Source: Salimicrobium humidisoli
GTDB taxonomy: Bacteria; Bacillota; Bacilli; Bacillales; Halobacillaceae
Direction of reading: 5' to 3'
Assembly: GCF_002295105.1 (NCBI RefSeq)
Contig: NZ_NSGH01000011.1
Coordinates: forward strand, 1-64,000
DNA length: 64,000 nt
In this document: positions 42,096 through 51,372 of the stretch, in pieces
How the letters are laid out: each line of letters begins with the position of its first letter
Numbering within the stretch: the stretch's first letter is position 1
The notes under the pieces: model-generated
Told to the model about the DNA's origin: nothing
Databases searched by the model: none
The model's input: only the letters and a program-made list of their open reading frames with translations
Program-made: the position numbers and the translations under genes

Positions 42096-42941
42096 TTAAA
42101 CAAGTGGCAGATGAACTTTTCTTTCCTTGTTATAAGTCTCAAGCCACTTCCCGGCTTCTTTTTCCATCCAGCTTCCGAAAGTGTTCAGAAATTCTGTCGT
42201 TTCCCGGGCACTTGATAAAGGATTGATCGCGTACCAGAGGGCTTGCCTCATTTCTTTCTCCTTCTCGGGATAATGTTTCGAAAACAATTCATAAGCCGGA
42301 TATAAATCTCTCGTATACGCCCCCTCCTGCACTATGACAAGCGCTGCGCCCGCTCTCACAATAATCCTCATGATCCATGAACAGCAATCCTCAATATCCT
42401 CTATATCTTCATTCCCTTCAAGCTCACGTCTGGCTCTGTCGATCAGAGCAGGCAGATGGAAGAGATGTTCGTTAGCAAGAGAACGGTCGGGTTTGTAATC
42501 GGGAAGCTCACTGATAAGGTTTTCCCCGTACACGCATACGCCGTAAGTTTTCAGGATGAACGGTATCATGGAACAGTACTTGTACTCCTTTACTTCCCTG
42601 AGGGAACTGAATCCCAGCTCAACACCATTGATAAAAGAATACTTCTCATCGATACTGCGGGTCGCCACTTCTGTCCACTCCAAATCAAGATTTTCAGGAT
42701 CGGAGTAAGTTACGACTATTACGTCTACATCTGACACACCTTCCACTTCTGCTCCCCTTGGGACGGACCCTCTCAAATAGATACTGTGGACTTCCCCCGG
42801 CAAAGCGGACAGGCAGTTTTCATTAATGAGTTCGATGACTTCCCGGAATTTATTATCAATATATGTAAAATCGGCCTGATTGATGATGTATCCGTGAGCG
42901 TCCAAAGGACATAAGTTACCTATTTTTTTAATTTCATTCAT
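42096..42941 (-). CDS. Nucleotidyltransferase-domain protein
   Basis: This 281-residue protein has the polymerase-beta-like nucleotidyltransferase signature: Gly58-Ser59 and the metal-binding Asp71-x-Asp73 in RGSVPRGAEVEGVSDVDVIVV. The C-terminal part, about residues 165-280, is helical and resembles the helical partner domain of aminoglycoside adenylyltransferases. It may transfer AMP to a small molecule or protein. No antitoxin-like or HEPN gene is adjacent. It looks monocistronic, convergent with thiF, with a weak GGGGGAA site. Confidence 0.8.
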   Translation of the reverse strand: MNEIKKIGNLCPLDAHGYIINQADFTYIDNKFREVIELINENCLSALPGEVHSIYLRGSVPRGAEVEGVSDVDVIVVTYSDPENLDLEWTEVATRSIDEKYSFINGVELGFSSLREVKEYKYCSMIPFILKTYGVCVYGENLISELPDYKPDRSLANEHLFHLPALIDRARRELEGNEDIEDIEDCCSWIMRIIVRAGAALVIVQEGAYTRDLYPAYELFSKHYPEKEKEMRQALWYAINPLSSARETTEFLNTFGSWMEKEAGKWLETYNKERKVHLPLV

Positions 42942-43125
42942 TTTGTAAGTAATTCCCCCATTTTTTCTCTTCTATACTTCATCTATTCTTTCTCTCTCCA
43001 GATTTTCCTGCTCACTTTACACGGAAAACCGTATATCATCCATCAAAGCGGAAAGGTATACAAACAATGTTCAAAAGCTTAAGATATATAAGTCGTTACT
43101 TTAGAAAGAGGAGACTGGATTATAC

Positions 43126-44025
43126 ATGTTAAAAGCTTATTCCTGGCTGGTTTTCTGCGTCGTCGTGTGGGGCAGCAATTTCGTTTTCGGGAAAATACTT
43201 CTGCAGAGTTTCTCCCCCGCATTGCTGACGTCTTTGCGGCTTTTCTTTATTGTGCTGCTGTTGCTCGGTCTGGCGTCCTTCACAAAGAAACGTGTTGATC
43301 GTTTAGGTAAAACAGAATGGATAGCGATTTCCGTCTTAGGGGTTATTGGTGTATTTATCAACCAGTGGTCTTTTTTTGTTGGACTGGAAACGGCAGACCC
43401 GACAACGTCTGCTCTTATTCTGGCTACGACGCCTATTTTAACCGGCGTTCTGGGTGCCACGTTCCTGAAAGAGAAATTGACGTTCCGTATGCTGCTCGGG
43501 TCGGTAATTGCGATTACCGGTATCTTTCTCGTAGTTACGAAAGGAAGTTTTACGGTTTTACAGGTGGATAGAGGACTATTATGGATAGTGTTGACAATGA
43601 TAACCTTCGCCATAATGATCATAATGACACGCGTGCTCTCGAAACGCATAGACCCGCTCCCTATCACTCTCTATTCCAATATTGTCGGCTTTCTCATATC
43701 CATCCCTTTCGTCTTTGTGTGGGACGATCCGATACGATTCGGTGTCACGACTTTCGACTGGGCTTTCCTGATCGGAACCGCGATTACCGTTCACGGAATA
43801 GCTACGCTCATATGGAATACGAATATCCGGCAGGTGGATGCTTCCAAAGCTTCCATCTTATCGAACCTGGAGCCGTTTGTGGCCATGATTACAGGACTCG
43901 TACTGCTTCATAAACCCATCACGGATGTTGAAATAGCAGGATCTCTACTTATAGTGGGCGGTGTCATATTCTCGACCTATCAACGGAAGCGGCGTATCAC
44001 CGGACAAAGACTTCCCACTCACTAA
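43126..44025 (+). CDS. EamA-domain (DMT) exporter
   Basis: This 299-residue protein has ten predicted helices in two EamA repeats: VWGSNFVFGKIL in the first and WNTNIRQVDASKASILSNLEPFVA in the second. Drug/metabolite transporters of this type usually export amino acids or metabolites. The substrate is unknown. AGAGGAG precedes the start, and a bidirectional terminator follows. Confidence 0.93.
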   Translation: MLKAYSWLVFCVVVWGSNFVFGKILLQSFSPALLTSLRLFFIVLLLLGLASFTKKRVDRLGKTEWIAISVLGVIGVFINQWSFFVGLETADPTTSALILATTPILTGVLGATFLKEKLTFRMLLGSVIAITGIFLVVTKGSFTVLQVDRGLLWIVLTMITFAIMIIMTRVLSKRIDPLPITLYSNIVGFLISIPFVFVWDDPIRFGVTTFDWAFLIGTAITVHGIATLIWNTNIRQVDASKASILSNLEPFVAMITGLVLLHKPITDVEIAGSLLIVGGVIFSTYQRKRRITGQRLPTH

Positions 44026-44066
44026 AACACGAAGACACCGGATACCAGGATGCCTTCGTGTTTTTT
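44024..44066. terminator. Bidirectional terminator between the EamA and BASS genes
   Basis: AAAACACGAAG and CTTCGTGTTTT pair around a larger loop, with a T run at the end. Confidence 0.75.
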
Positions 44067-44102
44067 CTGTATACATAAAGTTTTTTTGTAACGTTTCCCT
44101 TC

Positions 44103-45092
44103 TTACATTACCGACCTTTTCACTCTGCTCTCCAGCTCCTCCTCAGCTTCAGTCTCGTCCTCTACCCTCACCGGTTTCTTCGACCAGAAGGTGGCCAGAA
44201 TCGGACCGGAAATATTGTGCCAAACGGCCGCGACCACGTTCGGTAAAGCTGCGAGAGGGCCGAAGTGTGCCGTAGCGAGTGCTACGCCTAGTCCGGAGTT
44301 TTGCATACCTACTTCAATGGAGATGGCACGCCGTTTACTCTCATCGAGCCTCATCAACACAGCCACTCCGTAGCCGAGCATAAGCCCGAACAGGTTGTGC
44401 AGCATCACTGCTACGAATATCTGCAGTCCGGAACTTGTAATACTCTCCACGTTTGCAGCTACTACCGCACAGACGATGGTAATGATCGCCAGTACGGAAA
44501 TGAGCGGAACAGCCGTAGCGCTTTTATCCACCGCTTCCGGAAACAGTTTCCTGACGAGAAGGCCAAGCGTAATGGGAACGATGATGACCTGCACGATCGA
44601 CAGAAACATCGAAACAGGGTCCACCGGCAGCCACTGGCCTGCAAGCATCAGTAAGATGGCAGGTGTCAGAATCGGGGCCAGCAGTGTCGAGAAGGAAGTC
44701 ATGGCGACCGACAGTGCCAGGTTCCCTTTGGCGAGATATACCATTACGTTCGATGCCGTGCCTCCCGGAACAGAGCCGAGCAGGACAAGGCCGGCCGCCA
44801 GCTCTGCCGGTAAGTTGAGCAAATAAGCGATTCCGAGTGCCGTCAGCGGCATAAGTACGTACTGGGCCGCCACACCGGCAATCACCGGGAGCGGTTTTTT
44901 CATGACCAGTTTAAAATCGACCGGCTGCATCGTAAGACCGATGCCGAACATGACTACTCCAAGCAGAATGGTTATATACGCCCCGAGGCCGAGAAAGACT
45001 CCCGGTACAAAAAAAGATATAAGAGCGGCTGCTATGACCCACAGCGCAAAATATTTTCCGGCGACGTGACTGATGGACTCGATCACCTTCAT
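44103..45092 (-). CDS. Bile acid:sodium symporter (BASS) family carrier
   Basis: This 329-residue carrier has nine to ten helices and the BASS motifs GVVMFGIGLTM, LVLLGSVPGGTASNVM, VAMTSFSTLLAPILTP and EVGMQNSGLGVALA, whose crossover segments bind Na+ and substrate. Bacterial members move organic acids such as pantoate, pyruvate or 2-hydroxy acids. The start overlaps the FAD dehydrogenase stop by 4 nt, so its substrate is probably the dehydrogenase substrate or product. GGGGG precedes the ATG. Confidence 0.92.
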   Translation of the reverse strand: MKVIESISHVAGKYFALWVIAAALISFFVPGVFLGLGAYITILLGVVMFGIGLTMQPVDFKLVMKKPLPVIAGVAAQYVLMPLTALGIAYLLNLPAELAAGLVLLGSVPGGTASNVMVYLAKGNLALSVAMTSFSTLLAPILTPAILLMLAGQWLPVDPVSMFLSIVQVIIVPITLGLLVRKLFPEAVDKSATAVPLISVLAIITIVCAVVAANVESITSSGLQIFVAVMLHNLFGLMLGYGVAVLMRLDESKRRAISIEVGMQNSGLGVALATAHFGPLAALPNVVAAVWHNISGPILATFWSKKPVRVEDETEAEEELESRVKRSVM

Positions 45093-46486
45093 TGTCCGTT
45101 CCCCCTTCCGCTATGAATAAGTTTACCGGGATTCATAATCCCTTCAGGATCGAGCGCTTCTTTAATCGCCTTCATGACAGCAAGGGCTTTTCCGTGCTCT
45201 CTTTCCTGATATTTCATTTTCCCTTTTCCGACGCCGTGCTCCCCGGTACAGGTGCCTCCGCGAGCCAGGGCGTATTCCACGATCTCTTCATTGAACATTT
45301 CAGCCTTCCTGCGTTCTTCCTCTTTATCCATATCAATCATGAGAAGGGCGTGATAGTTTCCGTCGCCGACATGTCCGAGGATCCCTCCATTAAGACCCAG
45401 CTCCGTCATCTTTTCTCTGCCGTGCCGGATGGCCCCGCCGAGCTCCGATATCGGAAGACATACGTCCGTAACCATCATTTTTTTGCCCGGGCTGTCATGG
45501 ATGTAGGCATAGGCGAGATTGTGACGCGCTTCCCAGAGCTTCACGCGGGCCGCATTATCTTTTTCGAAATCAATGGCTTCACACTTATGACTCGATACGA
45601 TCTCTTCCATAAAAGCGACGTCCTCCTGCAACCCCGCTTCGTTTCCGTGGAATTCAAGGAACAGTGTCGCCTTTTCTATGTAATCCGTATCATTGAACCG
45701 GTTCACCTGCCGGATCGAGGCTTCATCCAGCAGTTCCACACGGGCAACCGGAACCCCTGCCTGCAGCATGGAAATCACTGCCCCCACCGCATAATCGATG
45801 GTCGGGAAAGAAGCTCTCGCGGCCATGACATGTTCGGGGATGCCGTACACTCTGAGCGTCAGTTCCGTAATACAGCCGAGTGTTCCTTCGGAGCCTACAT
45901 AAAGACTGGTGAGATTATAGCCGGAGGATGACTTTCTGGCAAGGCTCCCGGTATGAATAACGTCTCCGCCCGGTGTAACGACTTCCAGATCCTGGACCTG
46001 GTCTTTCATCACTCCGTATTTCACGGAAGTAGTCCCGCTTGCGTTCGTCGCGGCCATACCGCCGAGCGTAGCATCGGCTCCCGGGTCCACAGAGAAGAAC
46101 AGCCCGTATTTTTTCAGTTCTTTATTCAGCTGTGACCTCGTCACCCCGGGCTGCACTTTCACGAGGAAGTCCTTGTCCCGCACTTCCGTCACTCTATTCA
46201 TGGAGGAAAAGTCGATCGTAATCCCCTTATCATAAGCGATCACATTCCCCTCAAGACTCGATCCCAGTCCGAACGGAATGACCGGGACTCCTGAAGTTTC
46301 AGCTGCTTTCATAATTTGACTTACTTCCTCCGCGTTCTCCGGAAAAACGACGAGATCGGGGAGACTCCCCTCGTGGTAAGATTCATCTTTGCTATGATTG
46401 GCGAGTACCGTATCGTTCGCACTCACCTGATCATCTCTTAAAAACTTCAGCAGCTCTTCCTGCAGCGTTGCCGGGTATGTAGTCAT
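45089..46486 (-). CDS. FAD-linked 2-hydroxyacid dehydrogenase (D-lactate dehydrogenase / GlcD type)
   Basis: This 465-residue protein has a PCMH FAD-binding domain (VIPFGLGSSLEGN, GLFFSVDPGADATLGGMAATNASG) and the C-terminal FAD-oxidase domain ending with GTCTGEHGVGKGK and DPEGIMNPGKL. Such enzymes oxidise D-lactate, glycolate or D-2-hydroxyglutarate and pass electrons to the respiratory chain. GlcE/GlcF partners are absent, which favours a single-subunit D-lactate or D-2-hydroxyacid dehydrogenase. It is coupled to the BASS carrier. AAAGGAG sets the start. Confidence 0.92.
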   Translation of the reverse strand: MTTYPATLQEELLKFLRDDQVSANDTVLANHSKDESYHEGSLPDLVVFPENAEEVSQIMKAAETSGVPVIPFGLGSSLEGNVIAYDKGITIDFSSMNRVTEVRDKDFLVKVQPGVTRSQLNKELKKYGLFFSVDPGADATLGGMAATNASGTTSVKYGVMKDQVQDLEVVTPGGDVIHTGSLARKSSSGYNLTSLYVGSEGTLGCITELTLRVYGIPEHVMAARASFPTIDYAVGAVISMLQAGVPVARVELLDEASIRQVNRFNDTDYIEKATLFLEFHGNEAGLQEDVAFMEEIVSSHKCEAIDFEKDNAARVKLWEARHNLAYAYIHDSPGKKMMVTDVCLPISELGGAIRHGREKMTELGLNGGILGHVGDGNYHALLMIDMDKEEERRKAEMFNEEIVEYALARGGTCTGEHGVGKGKMKYQEREHGKALAVMKAIKEALDPEGIMNPGKLIHSGRGNGQ

Positions 46487-46615
46487 GTTCTAAGGCTCCT
46501 TTCACATGTTCAGATTAAACTGTTACATCAGATTATCACAATTATCTGAAAAATGGAACGGGACTTATACACTTCCATGAAGTTTTCTGATAGTACCGCT
46601 GCTGCATTTTTTCAT

Positions 46616-46650
46616 AAAAAACTTTCCACCCGCTCGTACGGATGGAAAGT
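46616..46650 (-). terminator. Terminator of the carnitine operon
   Basis: ACTTTCCA and TGGAAAGT pair with additional inner pairs, and a T run follows on the minus strand, about 35 bp past the thioesterase stop. Confidence 0.85.
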
Positions 46651-46683
46651 CTTTGGTCTATTACAGTTGTTTGGCTCGTTGTA

Positions 46684-47160
46684 CTACTTTTTACGTCTGA
46701 TACCGATTACCCGTCCGGCTTCTCCGGGGACCCCAAAAGGCGTATGATGTTCTGCGAATACCTTAAGCTGTGCAGCCACCTCTTCCGGAAAAGGGGCCGG
46801 CCGGCCTTCGCTCTGGTCCATACCCATCAGCATCTGCTCACTCGTAGCGGCTCTTTTGCCATTTTCCCCGTAAAGCTCGAGAAACGCATGCACACGCTTT
46901 GCATCGTAATCCAGAATATACATCTGTACCTCGTACGCTTCCTCATGATGCATTTCGTCGAGATAACATACGTGGTTTTCCAGTGTATATATCGTATATT
47001 GATGCTTCCCGCGGGCTTCTTCGTCCAGCCCGATTACATTCATGAACTCATCGACGCCGATGCTGAAAGCACGAACGTAGTCGGCGTCGTTCATATGTCC
47101 GTTGTAGTCGATCCAGTCGGCAGATACTTTAGACGTAATGAGGGTTTTGGCTTCACTCAT
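46684..47160 (-). CDS. Hotdog-fold thioesterase of the carnitine pathway (betainyl-CoA thioesterase-like)
   Basis: This 158-residue 4HBT-type thioesterase has WIDYNGHMNDADYVRAF, whose Asp/Asn-Gly-His loop lines the active site, and KRVHAFLELY. In carnitine-degrading bacteria such a protein, separate or fused to L-carnitine dehydrogenase, hydrolyses betainyl-CoA to glycine betaine and CoA. Here its start overlaps the dehydrogenase stop by 4 nt. It would deliver the osmoprotectant end-product. GGGAGGGG precedes the ATG. Confidence 0.88.
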   Translation of the reverse strand: MSEAKTLITSKVSADWIDYNGHMNDADYVRAFSIGVDEFMNVIGLDEEARGKHQYTIYTLENHVCYLDEMHHEEAYEVQMYILDYDAKRVHAFLELYGENGKRAATSEQMLMGMDQSEGRPAPFPEEVAAQLKVFAEHHTPFGVPGEAGRVIGIRRKK

Positions 47161-48152
47161 GTCTTATCCCCTCCCTGCATAGCTTCTTTGCTGTCCCCGG
47201 TCGTCAGGTTGGCACCCGGCCAGTATTTTTCCAGCAGCTGCTGAAGTTCCACGAGGAAGTCGTCCCGTCGTTCTTCCATTTTCTGCATATCCACGTCCCC
47301 CGTCTGTGCTTCACAGCCGGTGATGACTTTCTCCGCCAGCTCATCCGTAAGCTCCGGTGCTTCCAGTTTGGTCCACGGTAATTTCAAAGCCGGGCCGAAC
47401 TGATGCAGAAGATGACGCATGCCGGCTTTTCCGCCGCCCATATGGAGGGTCATGAACGGTCCCATCAGCGCCCAGCGGAGCCCCGGCCCGTAAACGATGG
47501 AAGCATCCACTTCTTCGGTCGTAGCCACACCGTCGTTAACGATATGGAGCGCTTCACGCCAGACCGCTTCCATCAGACGATCGGCTATGTGACCTTCTAT
47601 TTCCTGATGAACGATGAGCGGTTTCATACCGAGACCGTCATAAAATTCCCGGGCTCCTTCGACAAAACTGTCAGCCGTTTTATTACCGCCGACCAGTTCG
47701 ACCAGCGGCATGAGATATACCGGATTGAATGGGTGACCTACCATCACTCTTTCCGGGTGGTGCGTACAGTCCGCCTGAAGTACAGACGGTAAAATGCCCG
47801 ACGTACTGGAAGAAATGACGGCATGCTTCGGTGCATGTTCGTCGATGGAGGCGATAACGTTCCTTTTCAGCTCTTCCCGTTCCGGAACGTTTTCCTGGAC
47901 GAAGTCCGCATGAGCCAGAGCTTTCCCGAGATCCTCTTCAAACGTAAGGTTATTCTCTGAAGCACCTTCTTTAAGTCCCAGTTTCCCGGCATAGTCCCAG
48001 GCACTCCGGACCGCTTCCCTCGTTTTCTCTTCTGCACCCGGAGCAGGGTCATAAGCCGTTACCTTATACCCGTTAACCAGAAAGCGGGTGATCCAGCCGT
48101 TGCCGATGACACCGGTCCCTATGACGGTGATGTGTGTAACTGGTGATGACAT
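47157..48152 (-). CDS. lcdH: L-carnitine 3-dehydrogenase
   Basis: This 331-residue 3-hydroxyacyl-CoA dehydrogenase-fold protein has the NAD site VIGTGVIGNGWITRFLVNGYKV (positions 9-30, given in part), VQENVPER and SSSTSGILPS. The catalytic His is in VGHPFNPVYLMPLVE. It oxidises L-carnitine to 3-dehydrocarnitine with NAD+. Specificity is supported by its neighbours: the BKACE enzyme just upstream and the thioesterase just downstream. A GAGGGGG site sets the start. Confidence 0.92.
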   Translation of the reverse strand: MSSPVTHITVIGTGVIGNGWITRFLVNGYKVTAYDPAPGAEEKTREAVRSAWDYAGKLGLKEGASENNLTFEEDLGKALAHADFVQENVPEREELKRNVIASIDEHAPKHAVISSSTSGILPSVLQADCTHHPERVMVGHPFNPVYLMPLVELVGGNKTADSFVEGAREFYDGLGMKPLIVHQEIEGHIADRLMEAVWREALHIVNDGVATTEEVDASIVYGPGLRWALMGPFMTLHMGGGKAGMRHLLHQFGPALKLPWTKLEAPELTDELAEKVITGCEAQTGDVDMQKMEERRDDFLVELQQLLEKYWPGANLTTGDSKEAMQGGDKT

Positions 48153-48156
48153 TGTA

Positions 48157-49050
48157 TTACCCCCTCTTTGCGTATGGATCGAGCAGATTAAGTTCCTTAC
48201 GGGCTTCCGCCGGTGTCATCAGATCAGCACCAAGCGTTTCCACGATTCCCGCTGCTTTATCGACAAGCTGCTCATTCGTCGCAAGCTGACCTTTTTTCAG
48301 ATAGAGATTATCCTCAAGGCCCACACGGATGTGTCCTCCCTGCAATACAGACTCCGCGACCATCGGCATCTGCATCCGGCCGATACCAAAGGAAGCCCAA
48401 CGGCTGTTCTCCGGTACGCGGCTCTTCATGTAAGCGAGCGTTTCCGCATCGGCTTCTGCACCCCACGGGATCCCGAGGCAAAATTGAAACAGAGGATCTC
48501 CGTCAATAAGCCCTTCCTTGATCAGCTGGTTGGCAAAGCGCACGTGGCCGGTGTCGAAACATTCAAGCTCAGGTTTCACACCGCTCTCCTGTACGAGTTT
48601 GGCCTGACGGCGCAGCCAGTCTGTCGGACCGACGTACAGCATGTTTCCGAAGTTGGTACTTCCGCAGTCCAGGGTGCACATTTCCGGAAGAAGTTTACCG
48701 ATCGGTTCATGACGTTCTTCCGGCGTCTGCATGTCCGTCCCTTCTCCACCGCGGGTCGGATCTGCATCACTCGGTACCCAGTCACCGCCGCCGCCGGAAG
48801 TGAGGTTGATGATGATATCCGTTTCCGATTCACGGATACGTTCCACCGTTTCGCGGAACAGCTCCACATCATGACTGAGAGCTCCCGTTTTCGGATCACG
48901 CACGTGAATATGGGCTATAGTGGCCCCTGCTTTCGCCGCCTTAATCGCCGAATCCGCAATTTCTTTCGGTGTTACGGGTACGTCCGGGTTTTTTCCGGTA
49001 GTATCTCCTGCTCCTGTCAGTGCACACGACATCATAACTTTACGACTCAT
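48157..49050 (-). CDS. BKACE-family 3-dehydrocarnitine cleavage enzyme
   Basis: This 297-residue TIM barrel has the Zn ligands in AHIHVRDP (two His near 48-50) and GHIRVGLEDN (His near 257), and the conserved INLTSGGGG. BKACE enzymes condense a beta-keto acid with acetyl-CoA. With dehydrocarnitine the products are betainyl-CoA and acetoacetate. It sits four bp upstream of lcdH and overlaps the end of the GbsR-like gene. The assignment to dehydrocarnitine rests on this context. Confidence 0.9.
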   Translation of the reverse strand: MSRKVMMSCALTGAGDTTGKNPDVPVTPKEIADSAIKAAKAGATIAHIHVRDPKTGALSHDVELFRETVERIRESETDIIINLTSGGGGDWVPSDADPTRGGEGTDMQTPEERHEPIGKLLPEMCTLDCGSTNFGNMLYVGPTDWLRRQAKLVQESGVKPELECFDTGHVRFANQLIKEGLIDGDPLFQFCLGIPWGAEADAETLAYMKSRVPENSRWASFGIGRMQMPMVAESVLQGGHIRVGLEDNLYLKKGQLATNEQLVDKAAGIVETLGADLMTPAEARKELNLLDPYAKRG

Positions 49051-49597
49051 TTACATCGCCTCCTGTTGTTTTTGGTACATGTTTAAATATTTCACCACTT
49101 TCGAAAAAGTGGGTAACACGACGGATCCAGTCATAATATTCGGTCCATCGATGAAGTTCTTCCAATAACTCATTGATTGCTTTTTCGTCATCTTCCGTCA
49201 GGTCGGACTGCTGCCGTATTTCTTCTATCTTCTTGTTGATCCGTTCCTCAAAATGACGGCTTCGGGTGCTGGCCTTCTGCCAGGTCGAGGTGAAAATCGA
49301 AATGAACGTTTCATAGTAGTCTTCTTCGACCTGATACAAATCTTTGCGTACCCCTTTCTGGAAGACCCGTTCCGCAATGTTCATATCTATCATCTCGCGG
49401 ACTACCTGACTCATCCTCGTCTTGCTCATCCCCATTTCCGCCGACAGTTCATCGAGGGTCATCGGTTCGTGATTCATATAGATAATTCCAAGAACGCGGC
49501 CAAGACTTGTCGGGGCACCGAAAGCATTCATATTATCAGCTATCTTTTCCACGAACTGTGTTCTTATTTCCTCTATTTTTTTATTCTCGTTCTCCAT
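49040..49597 (-). CDS. GbsR/MarR-type transcriptional regulator
   Basis: This 185-residue regulator belongs to the GbsR branch. A winged helix-turn-helix (about residues 25-95: LGRVLGIIYMNHEPMTLDELSAEMGMSK) is followed by a long helical ligand and dimerisation part. B. subtilis GbsR senses choline and represses gbsAB and opuB; OpcR is a related paralogue. Here the gene lies inside the carnitine operon, between the esterase and BKACE genes, so it probably controls the module in response to carnitine or choline. The ATG at 49597 follows AAGGGTGG. Confidence 0.88.
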   Translation of the reverse strand: MENENKKIEEIRTQFVEKIADNMNAFGAPTSLGRVLGIIYMNHEPMTLDELSAEMGMSKTRMSQVVREMIDMNIAERVFQKGVRKDLYQVEEDYYETFISIFTSTWQKASTRSRHFEERINKKIEEIRQQSDLTEDDEKAINELLEELHRWTEYYDWIRRVTHFFESGEIFKHVPKTTGGDVNES

Positions 49598-49676
49598 TTT
49601 CCATCCACCCTTTTCACCTGTGTTAACTGAACAATACCACAGCCGGTGCCGTTTCCAAACAGAAGCCGGTACCTGT

Positions 49677-51329
49677 TTAACGTTCAACAGGCAAATAGAT
49701 GGCTGAAGCTCTTTCCGGCCCGCTATATATGAACTCGGTCGCCTTTTCCCCGTGCGCGGCGGTCCTTGTCGTCTGACCGTTATTCAGATTCACGTCGTAA
49801 TGAGGGGCGTTCGAAGCCGACAGGTCGATCCGTAACCGGTGCCCCGCCTTCACCTCATGAGCTGTGACCCCGACGCTCAGATTCATTTCGGCCGGTTCAT
49901 GTGGTACGACGCGCTCCCGGTGATACGTCTCGGTGATATTCCAGGCCCGCCCTGACTCATCCACTTCGGACAGCCGGATGAACACATCGAATAATTCGGA
50001 AGGTGCTTCTCCCCACAGTCGCGCTTTGACTTCTCCCATAATAAGCTTTTTCTCTTTGAGAGGTTCGCTCGTATAAACGAGAACGTCCGGCCGCGTCTGC
50101 AATCCGGAGATATCGAACATTCCGGACTCGTTGCCGGCAACGAGAGCACTCCCTCCGTAAGTGGGGACGGGAGCCCCGGGGTCCAGAAGCATATGGTGAG
50201 GAAGGTGTTGCTGATCTTTCTCCTTACCAAGTCCGCCTCCCCCTTCAGCCGCTGACAGTTCGTGAGACCCTTTCAGAAAAAATGTTTCTGCCTCCCTGCC
50301 ATGCGGCATGGACGGAAAGGATTGCCACTTGTCGCTCCCAGTGACGTACAGGTTCACTTTTTCTTTTGCTCGAACCGGCTTTGATTTCAGCCAGTGATCG
50401 AACCATTCAATATGCAGCTCTGTCGTATCCTCAATACGCTCAGTCCCGATTTGTTTCTCCGCTCCTTCAAAAAAGACTTCGCCGGCCCTTCCCGTCATCT
50501 CTTCATGCGTCCAGGGTCCGATCCAGAGCGATTTTTCTCCGTTATAGGCCTGATAAGCCGAAAGAGTCGACGGGAGAAGGGCGTCATACCAGCCGCCCAT
50601 GAATAGAGCGGGTACCGTAGCCGACTGCAGAGCCTGTCGCAGGTCAGCTTCTTTTACTATCGCAGACGGGACACGGCGCTGCATTACTTCAAAAAAATAC
50701 GAGTCCGGATCAAGATCCTGCACAGGTCCCCATGTTTCAGCAGGGGAGTCATACAGATAATCCGGCAGGTTCTCGAGATAATGCCGAAGTTTTTCTTCAT
50801 CCAGTGTACCTTTCCGTCTCAGATGGTCCTCTATCATTGAACCGAGCACCCAGGTCTCGAATTTTCCGGTCGCGGAAACTGTATCCGAATCATTCAGAAG
50901 TCCCTCCCAAGGGTCAGCCATCGTCATGACGGGGGCTATCGCCCGCAAGGATGGAGGATGCCCGGAAGCCGCCGCCAGTTGCGTATAACCGTGATAAGAC
51001 ATCCCGAACATGCCCACCCGGCCATCGGAGAAAGGGAGGCGCGCCGCCCATTCCACCGCATCATACCCGTCCTTCCCTTCATGGACGAACGGATAGAACT
51101 CTCCGCCGGAGGCGAATCGGCCGCGGACATCCTGCAGAATCACGACATACCCGGCCTCCACCATTCGGGGTACAGACAAATATTCTTCGAAATATCTCGG
51201 CGTCTCTTTGTCATAGGGAAGACGCATCATTAATACGGGGTGCTGCTCCTCATCGTCAGGCCGGTAAACATCGGCCCGAAGTACTTCTCCGTCCGAAAGC
51301 GTGCACGCTGCGTTCTTCTCAATAATCAT
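49677..51329 (-). CDS. CocE/NonD-family hydrolase (X-Pro dipeptidyl-peptidase S15 fold)
   Basis: This 550-residue hydrolase has LMMRLPYDKE, the nucleophile elbow GMSYHGYTQ, an Asp in the RPD region, His near GPWTHEEM, and a C-terminal jelly-roll domain. The family includes the cocaine esterase and many ester or amide hydrolases. Its position between the OpuC-like importer genes and the carnitine catabolic genes suggests it opens an ester such as acyl-carnitine, choline ester or betaine ester. That is inference from context only. No signal peptide is seen, so hydrolysis would be cytoplasmic. The ATG at 51329 follows GGAGG. Confidence 0.86.
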   Translation of the reverse strand: MIIEKNAACTLSDGEVLRADVYRPDDEEQHPVLMMRLPYDKETPRYFEEYLSVPRMVEAGYVVILQDVRGRFASGGEFYPFVHEGKDGYDAVEWAARLPFSDGRVGMFGMSYHGYTQLAAASGHPPSLRAIAPVMTMADPWEGLLNDSDTVSATGKFETWVLGSMIEDHLRRKGTLDEEKLRHYLENLPDYLYDSPAETWGPVQDLDPDSYFFEVMQRRVPSAIVKEADLRQALQSATVPALFMGGWYDALLPSTLSAYQAYNGEKSLWIGPWTHEEMTGRAGEVFFEGAEKQIGTERIEDTTELHIEWFDHWLKSKPVRAKEKVNLYVTGSDKWQSFPSMPHGREAETFFLKGSHELSAAEGGGGLGKEKDQQHLPHHMLLDPGAPVPTYGGSALVAGNESGMFDISGLQTRPDVLVYTSEPLKEKKLIMGEVKARLWGEAPSELFDVFIRLSEVDESGRAWNITETYHRERVVPHEPAEMNLSVGVTAHEVKAGHRLRIDLSASNAPHYDVNLNNGQTTRTAAHGEKATEFIYSGPERASAIYLPVER

Positions 51330-51372
51330 CGTCCGCCTCCTCCCACTGCTGTTTTCGTTCAAACTTCCGGGA

